Assembly (NCBI GenBank): GCA_947476335.1
Contig: CANJQH010000024.1
Coordinates: 1 to 40,938 of the forward strand
DNA: 40,938 nucleotides
From: Anaerolineae bacterium
GTDB lineage: Bacteria > Chloroflexota > Anaerolineae > J036 > Brachytrichaceae
Reading direction: 5' to 3'
Position 1 is the stretch's first letter; every line of letters starts with the position of its first letter. The translations under genes and the position numbers were made by a program. The notes under the pieces are model-generated. The model did no database searches and was not told the DNA's origin. It saw only the letters and a program-made list of their open reading frames with translations. Below are positions 16,164 through 25,472 of this stretch, piece by piece.

Positions 16164-17423
16164 TTACGCGCGAGCAGCTTCATCTGCATCGTTGTTCTGC
16201 ATGATTGTGTTGAGATCCTTGTCGCCGCGGCCGCTGAGATTGATGAGCAGTGCGTCTGATTTGTCGAGCGTCGGCGCCAGCCGAATTGCTTCGGCGACGG
16301 CGTGCGAAGACTCGAGCGCGGGCAGAATGCCCTCGTAGCGTGCGAGCGCGTGGAATGCAGCGAGCGCGGCTTTGTCTGTGGCCGAGGTGTAGCGCACGCG
16401 CCCGGCGTCGTGCAGCCAGGCATGTTCCGGGCCGATGCCGGCGTAATCGAGGCCGGCCGAAATCGAGTGCGTTTCGGCGATCTGCCCGTCCTCATTTTGC
16501 AGCACTACGGTGCGCATTCCCTGAAAGACACCGACGCGGCCGTCGGTTCCGGCATTGGCTGTCGTGTGCACTGGCGCATCAGAGCCGGCGTCCAGCATGA
16601 AGCGAGCAGCGTGGCGGCCGCTGGCGACGCTGTCGCCGCCGGCTTCGACACCAGTCAGGCGAATCTGCTCGTCGTCCAGAAATGGGTGGAATATGCCGAT
16701 GGCGTTGCTGCCCCCACCGACGCAGGCGATGATCTCGTCCGGCAGGCGGCCAACCTGTGCCAGCATCTGTTCGCGCGCTTCGATGCCGATGATGCGCTGA
16801 AAATCGCGGCACATCAGTGGATACGGGTGCGGGCCGAGCGCGCTGCCGATGATGTAATACGTGTGGCCAACGTTGGTCAGCCAGTCGCGCATCGCTTCAT
16901 TGACCGCATCTTTCAGCGTCTTCGTGCCACTTTCGACACCGCGCACTTCGGCGCCGAGCAGCTGCATGCGAAAAACGTTCGGCTGCTGGCGAGCCATGTC
17001 GACCGTACCCATGTACACGATGCAGTCGAGGCCGAGCAGCGCACATGCAGTCGCTGTGGCAACGCCGTGCTGGCCGGCGCCTGTTTCAGCGATGATGCGC
17101 GTCTTGCCCATGCGCTTCGCCAGCAGCGCCTGCCCGAGGGCGTTATTGATTTTGTGCGCGCCGGTATGCAGCAGATCTTCGCGCTTTAGATAAATTTGCG
17201 CGCCGCCGAGGTGTTCGCTGAGCCGCCGCGCATGCGTCAGCGGTGATGGCCTGCCGACGTATGTCTTCAAGAGATGCTCATACTCGGCGCGAAAAGCCGC
17301 ATCGTTGCGAAACTCCGCGTAGGCATCGTCAAGCTCTTCGAATGCGGGCATCAGCGTCTCGGGAACGTAGCGGCCGCCGTACTGGCCAAACTTTCCATGG
17401 AGGTCGGGCACATTGTGGTTCAT
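16164..17423 (-). CDS. trpB: Tryptophan synthase beta chain
   Basis: 419 residues. PLP-dependent enzyme that joins indole and serine to make tryptophan in the TrpA2B2 complex. N-terminal [17 protein letters not shown] matches the canonical TrpB1 type. [15 protein letters not shown] carries the PLP lysine Lys91. The phosphate-binding GGGSNAIG and the C-terminal SGRGDKD are intact. TrpB is not next to trpA here; trpF lies 7.4 kb away, so the pathway is dispersed. The start ATG is 10 nt after a minus-strand TACAAT, and the divergent gene starts only 36 bp away. Confidence 0.96.
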   Translation of the reverse strand: MNHNVPDLHGKFGQYGGRYVPETLMPAFEELDDAYAEFRNDAAFRAEYEHLLKTYVGRPSPLTHARRLSEHLGGAQIYLKREDLLHTGAHKINNALGQALLAKRMGKTRIIAETGAGQHGVATATACALLGLDCIVYMGTVDMARQQPNVFRMQLLGAEVRGVESGTKTLKDAVNEAMRDWLTNVGHTYYIIGSALGPHPYPLMCRDFQRIIGIEAREQMLAQVGRLPDEIIACVGGGSNAIGIFHPFLDDEQIRLTGVEAGGDSVASGRHAARFMLDAGSDAPVHTTANAGTDGRVGVFQGMRTVVLQNEDGQIAETHSISAGLDYAGIGPEHAWLHDAGRVRYTSATDKAALAAFHALARYEGILPALESSHAVAEAIRLAPTLDKSDALLINLSGRGDKDLNTIMQNNDADEAARA

Positions 17424-17433
17424 CGCGGACGCG

Positions 17434-17439
17434 ATTGTA
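17434..17439 (-). promoter_or_regulatory. -10 box TACAAT of trpB
   Basis: Minus-strand TACAAT-CGCGTCCGCG-ATG, 10-nt spacing, no Shine-Dalgarno sequence. It is 5 bp from the plus-strand -10 box of the divergent gene, so the two polymerases would compete for one site. Confidence 0.6.
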
Positions 17440-17444
17440 CCGAC

Positions 17445-17450
17445 TAAAAT
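17445..17450 (+). promoter_or_regulatory. -10 box TAAAAT of the 2TM gene
   Basis: TAAAAT-TCCAGCACT-ATG with 9-nt spacing. The matching -35 region would lie inside or at the start codon of trpB. Confidence 0.55.
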
Positions 17451-17459
17451 TCCAGCACT

Positions 17460-18227
17460 ATGTCTGATCGACTGCGCCGCGCATTGCGAAGCTGTATTTC
17501 TTTGTTTAGTGTGCAGATTTTTCTGGCGGCATTAAATCTGGTGATCAATGTGACGAGCGGTGCTACGACGTTCTGGGCGATTTATCCGATTCTCGGTATG
17601 GCGATTCCGGAGCTGATTACGATCGGTCAGGCGCTATTTTCCGAGGATGTAGTTTCATCTGCTGCGTCGCCCAGTCGTTCAGAGAATCGTGAGCAAAGCG
17701 AAGAAATTTCTGGTGCGCGTGTGCGTGAATATCAGCGTGAATTGGCGCGCCTGGCTGCATCGGCCGGCAACTCGCTGCGTGCTGAGCGCCTTAGCGCGCT
17801 GGCTCAGCAATTCAATGCTTGGGCGAATGACGTCGATGCGATGGCACAGCGCGTTCGTATGTTGAAGGCTGATGCGCTCGTGAAGCAGGATTTGCGTGCC
17901 GTGCCCGAATCGCTGCGTGCGATTCAGGAAAGGCTCGAACGTGAAAGCGATCCAAACGTGCATCGCTCGCTTGAGCAGACGGCTGCGGCGCTGCATGCGC
18001 AGATACAGGCGCTTGAAAAATTTGAGGCGACGTCACGTCATGCGGAGGCGCAGCTGGAGGCCACACTCGCGTCGCTCGGTGCGATTTACACGCAGGCGCT
18101 TGCTAATCTCGGCACGAATCAGACCGCGGATTATCGGCATCTGGCTGCTGAAGTGGACGAGCGTATGCATACGCTGCAGGATGAATTGGCCGCAATCGAG
18201 GAAGTGCGAGGAATTCATAACGCATGA
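17460..18227 (+). CDS. Two-TM membrane protein with long coiled coil
   Basis: 255 residues; family not firmly recognised. Two hydrophobic helices lie at about 12-32 and 36-58 with a short loop, similar in layout to '2TM domain' proteins. From about 70 to 250 the chain is helical, charged and heptad-rich ([20 protein letters not shown], then [13 protein letters not shown], then [14 protein letters not shown]), predicting a cytoplasmic coiled coil. There are no catalytic motifs. A structural or scaffold role at the membrane is inference. The gene ends in an ATGA overlap with the following GNAT gene, so the two are translationally coupled. Its promoter faces that of trpB. Confidence 0.75.
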   Translation: MSDRLRRALRSCISLFSVQIFLAALNLVINVTSGATTFWAIYPILGMAIPELITIGQALFSEDVVSSAASPSRSENREQSEEISGARVREYQRELARLAASAGNSLRAERLSALAQQFNAWANDVDAMAQRVRMLKADALVKQDLRAVPESLRAIQERLERESDPNVHRSLEQTAAALHAQIQALEKFEATSRHAEAQLEATLASLGAIYTQALANLGTNQTADYRHLAAEVDERMHTLQDELAAIEEVRGIHNA

Positions 18228-18925
18228 GCAGCATGAACTTATCTTCCGGCAGCGTCATGATTGACTGGTCGCTGCGCCCGCGGCCGCTGCGCGAATCGCT
18301 CGTCGGCTGCTGGTGCACGCTCATGCCGCTCGATCCGCAGCGGCACGCCGTCGAACTGCACGATGCCTTCGCACGTGACGAGAGTGGTGCGGGTTGGACA
18401 TATCTTTCATACGGACCGTTCGCCGATGCTGAGGCATACGCAGCATGGATGCGTGCGAATGCACTCGGCGCTGATCCGCAGTTTTTTGCGGTGGTCGAAC
18501 GCGCATCTGGCCGCGCGCTGGGACTCGTTGCGTATCTGCGCATCGAGCCTGCGCACGGTGCGATCGAGATCGGACATATTCACTGGTCGCTGGAAATGCG
18601 CCGCACACCGGTGGCGACCGAGGCGATTTTCTTGCTGCTCGATCGCGCGTTTGTGCTCGGCTATCGGCGCGTCGAATGGAAATGCGATGCGCTGAATGTA
18701 CCGTCGCGTGCGGCTGCGGCGCGCTTCGGGTTTCAATTCGAAGGCGTTTTTCGACAGCATATGGTTGTGAAGGGGCGCAACCGTGACACGGCATGGTTTG
18801 CGATTCTTGATCATGCGTGGCCGGCGCTGCGTGCGTCGTATGTGCGCTGGCTGGCTGCAGAAAATTTCGATGCGCAGGGTCGGCAGAAACTGCGGCTGAC
18901 GGATTTCTCAGGGCAGGGAGAGTGA
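18224..18925 (+). CDS. GNAT family N-acetyltransferase (RimJ/RimL-like)
   Basis: 233 residues, slightly longer than usual for the family because of a 40-residue N-terminal lead. Acetyl-CoA-dependent transferase of the Acetyltransf_3 branch. Core segments: GRALGLVAYLRIEPAHGAIEIGHI (beta 4 and the preceding strand), 'RRTPVATEAIFLLLDRAF', WKCDALNVPSRAAAARFGF, 'GVFRQHMVVKGRNRDTAWFAI'. These match proteins annotated as RimL-like enzymes acting on ribosomal proteins or small molecules. The substrate is unknown. Translation is coupled to the 2TM gene by a 4-nt overlap. The glycosyltransferase gene starts 21 nt downstream, suggesting a three-gene unit. Confidence 0.9.
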   Translation: MSSMNLSSGSVMIDWSLRPRPLRESLVGCWCTLMPLDPQRHAVELHDAFARDESGAGWTYLSYGPFADAEAYAAWMRANALGADPQFFAVVERASGRALGLVAYLRIEPAHGAIEIGHIHWSLEMRRTPVATEAIFLLLDRAFVLGYRRVEWKCDALNVPSRAAAARFGFQFEGVFRQHMVVKGRNRDTAWFAILDHAWPALRASYVRWLAAENFDAQGRQKLRLTDFSGQGE

Positions 18926-18946
18926 GAACGTGGAGCGATTTTGAAT

Positions 18947-20788
18947 ATGCATCGCAGCCGAAATTTTTCACGTGAATTGCTGCTCGCCGCATGTGTCGTG
19001 CTGCTGGCGTTTGTGCTGCGCCTGATTGCGCTCGAGCGTTTGCCGCTGCATTTTGATGAAGGCAACAATGTCTACTTTGGCCGGCAGACATGGAACGATG
19101 TGTTGCGCGACAGCATCGCTACGACCGACACTGATCCGCCCGGCCATCGTTTCGCGCTCGGCTACTGGATGCTCGGCGGCGGGCCGACACCGTTTTCGAT
19201 TCGGCTGTTTTCGGTCTGCGCTGGTGTGATCGCGACTGCGGCTCTTTTTCGCATCGGACGTGCACTGCAGCTTTCTGTCGGGGCGGCTATATTTTCCGCT
19301 GCAGTGTTCGCGGTGGCGGCGTATTCAATTGACAACACGCAGCAGGCAAAAGGCTATGCGCTCGGTGCGGCGGCGGCGGCGCTGTCGTGGCTGTTCTGGC
19401 TGCGCGGCTGGCGCAGCGGTGGATCGCGCCGCGCTGCAGCGGCGTATGTGATTTGTACTGCGATCGCGGTGAGCACGCACTTTTATACACTGGCGCTGCT
19501 GCCTATGCAGTGGCTCTGGCTGTGGCTGGCGCATCGCAGTGAAATTCGCAATGTGAAACGTACGGCGAGCCGCGTTGGTCTGCAGGTTGCTGCCGTTGTT
19601 CCTACTGCGTTGTGGGCGGCGGCGACGTTCGACAGTGTGCTGCGTGGCTCGCACGTTTCTTCAGCGAGCGTTGTATCGGCATCCGCATGGCGTGTGCTGC
19701 TGCGTATCTTCGGCGAATTTGCGCTGAGTCGCTTTGCACCTGAGTCGGCGTTGGTTGTCGGCGCCGGCACTTTGCTGTGCGCGGCGATCGTCGGTGGTTT
19801 TCTGCTGCGTCGTAATCGCGCAGCGCTGGCGTTCGGTGTCGCACTGGCTGTGCCAGTATTTGCATCGTTGATGTTGTCTCGCTTCGTTCCGTTTTTCTTC
19901 CCGCGTTTTTTGCTGTACGCGCTGCCGTCGCTGTGTGTGCTGCTTGCTGGCTTGTGGCGTGGTGCGCTGCGATGGCCGCTGCTCGTCGCAGCGCTGTTGT
20001 GTGGAGGGGCCGGCTGGTCGATGTTCTACACGGCGCCGATCGATGTGCAGGATGACTATCGGCCGCTCGTGCGCCAGCTGCGTGCGCTCGCGCGCGATGG
20101 AGACGGAGCGCTTTCGACGTATATCTGGATAGAAGGCATCGTCGAGAGTTATGCGCCGGAAATGGGCGGTCGAATTCACTGGCACGTCGATCAGTTCGGA
20201 CCGGACACTGTCACGGATGGCATGCCTCGGATGGCGGCCGCACAGCGACGACTGTGGTCGTTCAACTTTCGACGTGATCCGCTCGATGTTGCATCTTCGT
20301 CAACATATTGGCTGCGTGCCAATACTGCGCTCGTGCATCGCATCGACGGCGGCTCTCTGCAGGTGTTGTTGTTCGCATCACCGCCGCCGGCAACTGTCGA
20401 AAAATCTGTGCGCTTCGACAATGGCGTGCATCTGCAATTCGCACCGCTGCCTGCAAATGTGCAGCCGGGTGATGACATTGTGCTGCGCCTCGGCTGGTCA
20501 ACGGCACAGCCACTCATTGACGATGTTGCGATCTTTGTGCAGCTGCTGGGCCCCGATGGCGCGCTGGTTGCACAGAGTGATGGCGATGCGGTGAATGGGC
20601 TGGCACCTACGCATGCCTGGGCGCCGGGCACACGCGTTGATGACTTGCGTGGTCTGCTTGTGCCGCTGAATGCACAGGCCGGTGATTACAACGTAATCAC
20701 CGGCCTGTATTCGCGCAGCGACGGGCGACGTGTGCTTGTCGACGGTGTTGATCATGTGGTGATCGCACGCGTGCGGGTCACACCCTGA
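18947..20788 (+). CDS. GT39-like membrane glycosyltransferase
   Basis: 613 residues from the ATG at 18947 (a TTG two codons earlier is the alternative; GTGGAG upstream fits either). Resembles the ArnT/PMT-type GT-C family that transfers sugars from polyprenyl-phosphate donors at the outer membrane leaflet. Helix 1 is followed by ERLPLHFDEGNNVYF with the catalytic-type Asp-Glu of the first external loop, and later DTDPPGHRF. About eleven transmembrane segments fill residues 8-360. The C-terminal 140 residues, beginning near 'SVRFDNGVHLQFAPLP', form a beta-sandwich-like extracytoplasmic domain with no recognised catalytic motif. Donor and acceptor are unknown. The stop is 9 bp from the convergent permease gene. 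Confidence 0.85.
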   Translation: MHRSRNFSRELLLAACVVLLAFVLRLIALERLPLHFDEGNNVYFGRQTWNDVLRDSIATTDTDPPGHRFALGYWMLGGGPTPFSIRLFSVCAGVIATAALFRIGRALQLSVGAAIFSAAVFAVAAYSIDNTQQAKGYALGAAAAALSWLFWLRGWRSGGSRRAAAAYVICTAIAVSTHFYTLALLPMQWLWLWLAHRSEIRNVKRTASRVGLQVAAVVPTALWAAATFDSVLRGSHVSSASVVSASAWRVLLRIFGEFALSRFAPESALVVGAGTLLCAAIVGGFLLRRNRAALAFGVALAVPVFASLMLSRFVPFFFPRFLLYALPSLCVLLAGLWRGALRWPLLVAALLCGGAGWSMFYTAPIDVQDDYRPLVRQLRALARDGDGALSTYIWIEGIVESYAPEMGGRIHWHVDQFGPDTVTDGMPRMAAAQRRLWSFNFRRDPLDVASSSTYWLRANTALVHRIDGGSLQVLLFASPPPATVEKSVRFDNGVHLQFAPLPANVQPGDDIVLRLGWSTAQPLIDDVAIFVQLLGPDGALVAQSDGDAVNGLAPTHAWAPGTRVDDLRGLLVPLNAQAGDYNVITGLYSRSDGRRVLVDGVDHVVIARVRVTP

Positions 20789-20797
20789 TAGGGCTGT

Positions 20798-21688
20798 TTA
20801 GCGGTTCACACCGGTCAGTGTGATGCCGCGAATGAAAAAGCGCTGTGCGATGAAGAACACGATGATCATGGGAATGGTCATTAGAAAAGAGACGGCCATC
20901 ATGTATTGAATCTGTGTATCTCCGTATAAGCCCTTGAACTGATTGATGCCGAGGGCGAGCGTAAAGTTTTCAATGCTGCGCAGATAAATCAGTGGTCCGT
21001 AGAAATCGTTCCACACGCTCTGGAAGCTGAAGATCGCCACTGTGAGCACTGCAGGCAGCGACAGCGGCATGAAGATGCGCCACAGAATCTGGAAGCGTGT
21101 GGCTCCGTCGATGTATGCGGCGTCTTCGAGCTCGGTCGGGATGCTCATGAAAAACTGACGCAGCAGGAAAATATTCAATGCGCCGCCGCCAAACCACGGC
21201 GGAATCGTCAGCGGATTGAATGTGTCGAGCCAGTTGATGCGGAAGTAAAAAATGTACAGCGGAATCATCGTCACCTGCGGCGGCAGCATGATCGTCGCGA
21301 TGGTGAAGATGAACCAGAAATTCCGGCCGGGAAATTTGATGCGCGCGAAGCCATACGCGACGAGTGTTGAACTCAACAGAATTCCAAGCACCACCCAGAA
21401 CGTGATGGTCAACGTGTTCAGCGTCCACTTCGCGAACATCGTGTTCTGGTACGTCCACGCTTCAGGATAATTCTGCCAGCGCAGTATCGATGGAATGATG
21501 ACCGGCGGCCACATGTACGCTTCATCATTCGTCTTGAACGAAGTGCCGACCATCCAGATCAATGGCAGCAGAAAAACGCCGGCGAATAGGATCAGCACCG
21601 CATACAAGATGATTGTGCGAATACGTGTGTTGCGATGACGGGCCGAGTTTGCAGCGTTGTGCGCGGAAAGGGTAGGCGCCTGACTCAT
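20798..21688 (-). CDS. Sugar ABC transporter permease (MalG/UgpE type)
   Basis: 296 residues, CUT1-type inner-membrane permease with six predicted helices. The EAA loop PTELEDAAYIDGATRFQILW with its conserved Gly contacts the ATPase. The C-terminal RFFIRGITLTGVNR is typical of the second permease of carbohydrate importers. It overlaps the first permease by 4 nt (ATGA at 21685-21688), so it is translationally coupled. No ATPase gene lies in the operon; a shared MsiK-type ATPase encoded elsewhere is likely. The substrate is probably a sugar or glycerol-phosphate-like compound but cannot be named. Confidence 0.93.
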   Translation of the reverse strand: MSQAPTLSAHNAANSARHRNTRIRTIILYAVLILFAGVFLLPLIWMVGTSFKTNDEAYMWPPVIIPSILRWQNYPEAWTYQNTMFAKWTLNTLTITFWVVLGILLSSTLVAYGFARIKFPGRNFWFIFTIATIMLPPQVTMIPLYIFYFRINWLDTFNPLTIPPWFGGGALNIFLLRQFFMSIPTELEDAAYIDGATRFQILWRIFMPLSLPAVLTVAIFSFQSVWNDFYGPLIYLRSIENFTLALGINQFKGLYGDTQIQYMMAVSFLMTIPMIIVFFIAQRFFIRGITLTGVNR

Positions 21689-22611
21689 TTCTTGACCTCG
21701 TAGTAGACCAGTGCGTCGCTGAATTTAAACAGGATCAGCGTGAGCACGAGAATGATGGCGAACATCACCCATGCCATCGCAGACGCGAGGCCCATTTGTT
21801 GCCACTTGAACGCCTTCTCGTATAGATTCAGGTTGTAGAAGAACGTAGCAAAGACGGGACCGCCGTTGGTGAGCACGAACGCGGAAAGGAAATACTGAAA
21901 CGCGCCGATGATGCCGGTCAGCAGGTTGTAAAAAATCGTGGGCGAAAGCTGCGGCAGTGTGATGTTCCAGAAAAGCTGGGCGCCATTGGCACCGTCGATT
22001 TTTCCAGCCTCATAAAGGCTTTCGGGAATTGACTGCAAACCGGCGAGAAAGACGACCATGGTTGGTCCGATTCCCCACAGGCTGAGGAAGATCAACGTCG
22101 GCAATGCCGAACTGGTGCCGGTGAAAAACTCACCCTTTGGCAGGCCGAATTTGGTGAGAATGGAATTGACCAGGCCGAACTGCGGGTTGAGCAGCCAGCC
22201 CCAGACGAACGCACTCGCAAGCGCGGGCACGATCGTGGGCAGATAGAACGTCGTGCGAAAAAAGTTCATGCCGCGCAGTTTCTGGTTCAACAGCAGCGCA
22301 GCGCCGAGCGCGGCGATGAGCGTAAGTGGAACCGAAGTCAGCGCGAAAGTCAGCGTCACGCCGAGGCTTTGCATTACGCGCAGCGTCGGAATTGAGAACA
22401 TGTCGACGTAATTTTGAACGCCGACCCACTTGGGTGACTTGAGGATCGGATAGTCGGTGAAGCTGAGGATCAGCGACGCGATCATTGGAAAAGTCGTCCA
22501 GATCAGTAGGCCTAGGACGACGGGGGCGATGAAGAGATAACCGTCGCGTGTGTCGCGCCAGAAACTGCGCGAACGTGCGGGTTTCGAGATCTTTCCTGTG
22601 GTGCTGGCCAT
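21685..22611 (-). CDS. Sugar ABC transporter permease (MalF/UgpA type)
   Basis: 308 residues from the ATG at 22611. First CUT1 permease: a basic N-terminus (SKPARSRSFWRDTRDGYLF), six helices, and the EAA loop PESLYEAGKIDGANGAQLFW. The frame stays open to 22743, but the extension overlaps two strong hairpins and has no family match, so MASTTGK is the start chosen. There is no Shine-Dalgarno sequence. A 10-bp-arm hairpin ends 12 nt upstream. The second permease follows with a 4-nt overlap; the binding-protein gene precedes it by 246 nt. Confidence 0.92.
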   Translation of the reverse strand: MASTTGKISKPARSRSFWRDTRDGYLFIAPVVLGLLIWTTFPMIASLILSFTDYPILKSPKWVGVQNYVDMFSIPTLRVMQSLGVTLTFALTSVPLTLIAALGAALLLNQKLRGMNFFRTTFYLPTIVPALASAFVWGWLLNPQFGLVNSILTKFGLPKGEFFTGTSSALPTLIFLSLWGIGPTMVVFLAGLQSIPESLYEAGKIDGANGAQLFWNITLPQLSPTIFYNLLTGIIGAFQYFLSAFVLTNGGPVFATFFYNLNLYEKAFKWQQMGLASAMAWVMFAIILVLTLILFKFSDALVYYEVKK

Positions 22612-22622
22612 AAAGTGAAAGC

Positions 22623-22650
22623 CGGCGGCTTCCGCTGAAAGAAGCCGCCG
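22623..22650 (-). promoter_or_regulatory. Hairpin before permease genes
   Basis: CGGCGGCTTC/GAAGCCGCCG, 10-bp perfect arms, 8-nt loop, ending 12 nt before the permease ATG. In sugar ABC operons stem-loops after the binding-protein gene commonly lower expression of the permeases or protect the upstream mRNA. Confidence 0.55.
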
Positions 22651-22720
22651 ATCCGACGAATCTGAATCTTGCGCGCGCAAAGATGCAGGTGCGAGAGGCA
22701 AACCCGGCGAAGTGAGCGCC

Positions 22721-22767
22721 CAGCCAATTCCTGCATTGCACAATCCATGTAATGCGGGAATTGGCTG
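22721..22767 (-). promoter_or_regulatory. Strong hairpin after the binding-protein gene
   Basis: 17-nt arms CAGCCAATTCCTGCATT and AATGCGGGAATTGGCTG pair with one T-G wobble around a 13-nt loop. It lies 91 nt after the binding-protein stop codon. With the second hairpin it makes a double stem-loop in the intergenic mRNA. Confidence 0.6.
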
Positions 22768-22857
22768 CTCTCATTTCTCTGCAACAACTCAAATCAACCC
22801 ATTTCCCACTACAGGAAATCGCGATCTGAAGCTGAGTCGTTGCATTTTTCGGTGTGG

Positions 22858-24186
22858 TTAGTTCTTGTCGAGGCAGGCCTGAATCTCAGCGTCCGCAGCT
22901 GTAGTGGCTGCTTCGACCGACTGCGTGCCGCGCATGAGCGACTCGAGCATGGCCTTGATCACGGAGTTGACCTGACCACTATAGAGGCCGCCGCACTTCA
23001 CCGGATAGGTCTGCGGGAAGATGCCGATCGAACCGCCGTTGAGGAAGGCCTTCATGTTCTTCGGCGGCTTGCCGTCGTCCTTGGCGATGTCGGGATCATT
23101 CGCCAGCGACTTGAGCAGCGGCGCCGTGGCGCGTTCGGCGTAGAGCGCCTTCTGCGTTGCGGGCGACGCGAGCAGCTTCAGGAATTCCCATGCGAGCTGC
23201 GGATTCTTCGCGTTCTTGGTGATCGAGAAGCCGTACGTGCCCATGCCCGTCACATGCTTCTTCGGCTGCGAAGGCGTGAACTCCACGTCCCACTGGAACT
23301 TGTCACCGATCTTCTCGCGGAAGGTGCTGATGAATGCCGGGATGTGGAAGAACACGAAGCACTTCTGTGCGATGAAGCAGTCCTGCACGCTCGCACCGGG
23401 GAGCGGTGTGACCTTGTGCTTCTGCCACAGGTCGGCGTAAGCCTGTAGGCCGGCGCGTGCCTCGGGCGAGCTGAACAGCGACTTCTTGCCGTCCTCGCTC
23501 AGCACGCGGCCGCCCTGACCTTCGATCCACGGCACGAAGTACGCCCACCAGTCGCTGTAGTCGAAGCAGTACGTGTCCGGATTCTTCGCCATCAGCGTCT
23601 TGCACGCGGCGATGAGATCGTCCCACTTCCAATCCGCCGTCGGCAGCGGCGCACCTGCGGCTTCGAAAGCGCTCTTGTTGTAGTACATCTGCACCGTGTC
23701 GAGGCCGGACGGGATCATGTACACGCCGGGCTTGGTGCCGACCTTGCCGAGGCCGAGGATGCTTTCGTAGATGTCGCCCATGTCGAACGACTTGTCCGCC
23801 TTGGCCAGCTGCTCCATGTCGACGAGCAGATCTGCGTCGACGAAGGGCGGCACGAACAGATCTGCGTTGAAGACGATGTCTTCGAGGTTGTTGGCTGCGC
23901 CCTTCGCATACATCGCTTCCGCAAAGTCGCCCGAACCGTGCACGTTGATCTTCACGTTCACCTTCGGATACTTCGCATTGAAGTCCTTCTGCATGCGTTC
24001 GAGCACTTTTTGTGGGGAGCCGGGTACGGAGTAAACCGTGATTTCACCGGTCTGCTCCGCAGCGGGTGCAGCGGCTGCTTCGCTGCTTTTGGCGGCCGGT
24101 GCTGCAGCGGGGGCGCCGCATGCAGACAGCGTCAATGCAAGTGTGGCGCCGGCGAGCACCCAATGCTTTATAGATCGATCGAACAT
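22858..24186 (-). CDS. Sugar ABC transporter substrate-binding lipoprotein
   Basis: 442 residues, cluster-B type extracellular solute-binding protein (SBP_bac_1/UgpB/MalE-like). The signal peptide ends in LTLSAC with Cys23 as the lipid-anchored residue, followed by an Ala/Pro-rich tether (24-46). The mature part begins GEITVYSVPGSP and includes the family signature ITKNAKNPQLAWEFLKLLAS. The ligand cannot be told from sequence. The start is supported by AGGAGG 6 nt upstream of the ATG at 24186. It is the first gene of the importer operon and is separated from the permeases by two hairpins. Upstream, AACAATTGTT (24280-24289) is a small palindrome that might be part of an operator. Confidence 0.93.
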   Translation of the reverse strand: MFDRSIKHWVLAGATLALTLSACGAPAAAPAAKSSEAAAAPAAEQTGEITVYSVPGSPQKVLERMQKDFNAKYPKVNVKINVHGSGDFAEAMYAKGAANNLEDIVFNADLFVPPFVDADLLVDMEQLAKADKSFDMGDIYESILGLGKVGTKPGVYMIPSGLDTVQMYYNKSAFEAAGAPLPTADWKWDDLIAACKTLMAKNPDTYCFDYSDWWAYFVPWIEGQGGRVLSEDGKKSLFSSPEARAGLQAYADLWQKHKVTPLPGASVQDCFIAQKCFVFFHIPAFISTFREKIGDKFQWDVEFTPSQPKKHVTGMGTYGFSITKNAKNPQLAWEFLKLLASPATQKALYAERATAPLLKSLANDPDIAKDDGKPPKNMKAFLNGGSIGIFPQTYPVKCGGLYSGQVNSVIKAMLESLMRGTQSVEAATTAADAEIQACLDKN

Positions 24187-24359
24187 GGATCTTCCTCCTG
24201 GGAAATACGTACAAAAAACATGAATCGGTTGGTTAAGCCGATGGGAGCCGTATCGAAGGGATAAGACTGCCCTGCAAATAACAATTGTTCCTGACTAGGG
24301 AGTATGTGTGCCTTGTAGTCGTTCGCCTCCTTGCGAGCTGTGGTGTTGTGGTTGAGTTA

Positions 24360-24455
24360 CTAAGTGAGTCGCCAAAAGTTCTGGCGGCAGATTCGCCTCC
24401 CCCGCTTTGCGGGGGAGGCGAATCTGCCGGACAAAACTTATGGACAGGAACTTAG
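24360..24455. repeat. Palindromic element B (96 bp), copy 1
   Basis: Starts CTAAGTGAGTCGCCAAAAG and ends CAGGAACTTAG, with 6-bp terminal inverted repeats CTAAGT/ACTTAG. The inner stem GCAGATTCGCCTCCCCC pairs perfectly with its partner across a GCTTTGC tip. It is in reverse orientation relative to copies at 30852-30947 and 40754-40849, all exactly 96 bp. Non-coding. Confidence 0.92.
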
Positions 24456-24836
24456 GGCGGCATATTCGCTTTTACTGCGCTCGCGTTCGGCTGTTGGCTG
24501 TTGGCTGTTGGCTGTTGGCTGTTGGCTGTTGGCTGATTGAGAAGCCGTCGTGCGCGCAATAAAAACTTGTTGCTCAGTGTATCGACCATGCTCAGCGTAA
24601 ATCCACTTTCATTCGTACGTAGGCGGTCGTACGTAGGCGGTAATTTGGCTCATGTCCTCTTTCCTGTCAAACGAAAATCTGCTCGGATGTGCGAAATTGG
24701 CTGATTCCGCAAAAATTGATGAAATGAAAATACCGTATGCGTAATCTGCTGGTTTTATTGCAACCACACAGCGTAGTACTTGTTAATTCAACAAGCTGCT
24801 GTTTTTCGTCCTTGTAATGCTGTTGTGTATTGGCTG
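24456..24836. other. Intergenic gap, tandem repeats only
   Basis: This stretch holds a heptamer array (24489-24535) and a 14-bp direct duplication of CGTACGTAGGCGGT-type sequence near 24614-24641. I see no gene: reading frames here have no family resemblance. Confidence 0.6.
24489..24535. repeat. 7-bp tandem repeat (GGCTGTT)6
   Basis: Six exact copies plus a partial GGCTG. It has the same period as the (AATCTGA)7 array at 1727 but an unrelated sequence. Confidence 0.92.
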
Positions 24837-25466
24837 TTATGTAGCGGCTGTTTTTGCCGTTTGCACGAAAATGCGAACCTTGGCGTGATCTTTGTGGCCT
24901 TTGGTTGCTTCGACGCCACTGGCAACGTCGACACCCCACGGCTGTGCGGCGCGCACGGCGGCGGCGACGTTGTCGGGCGTAAGCCCGCCGGCGAGCAGAA
25001 TGCGGAAGCGTCGTGATAGTTGTGCTGCGAGCGCATCGTTGGCCCGCTGCCCGGTGCCGCCGTAGAGCGTTGGATGATCAGCTTCGAGCAGCAGCTGGGG
25101 CGCTGCTTCATTCGACTGCTGCGCTGCGAACTCGGCGGCATGTTCAGCTTTGCGCACTACTTTGTACGCGCGGCCGTGCATGTCGTGCAGCGTCTGTGCT
25201 GATTCGTTGCCGCTGAGCTGGGCCAGGTCCAGCTCTGCTTCTTCAAGTACTCGCTGCATGTGTGCAGCGCTTTCATCGACGAATACGCCAATGACCTGCG
25301 GCCTGACGCTGCGCGCGCGCAGCACGCGCGAAATTGCGCGCGCTGCGTCTACGCTGATGCTGCGCGGGCTGGGTGGATAAAAAATAAATCCGAGCATGTC
25401 GGCGCCCGCGTCTGCTGCGCACAGTGCGTCTTCAAGGTTGGTGATGCCGCAGATTTTGACGAACAT
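24837..25466 (-). CDS. trpF: Phosphoribosylanthranilate isomerase
   Basis: 209 residues. Isomerises phosphoribosylanthranilate to CdRP in tryptophan synthesis; single TIM barrel. Motifs: MFVKICGITNLEDA at the start (catalytic Cys7 in KICGIT), GADMLGFIFYPPSPRSI, the phosphate-binding LLAGGLTPDNV, and a late GVDVASGVE with the conserved Asp and the phosphate-binding SGVE. The length is normal. It is not clustered with other trp genes. The ATG is 6 nt after a minus-strand TAAAAT box. uvrC is transcribed divergently 72 bp away. Confidence 0.95.
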   Translation of the reverse strand: MFVKICGITNLEDALCAADAGADMLGFIFYPPSPRSISVDAARAISRVLRARSVRPQVIGVFVDESAAHMQRVLEEAELDLAQLSGNESAQTLHDMHGRAYKVVRKAEHAAEFAAQQSNEAAPQLLLEADHPTLYGGTGQRANDALAAQLSRRFRILLAGGLTPDNVAAAVRAAQPWGVDVASGVEATKGHKDHAKVRIFVQTAKTAAT

Positions 25467-25472
25467 GGCTGA

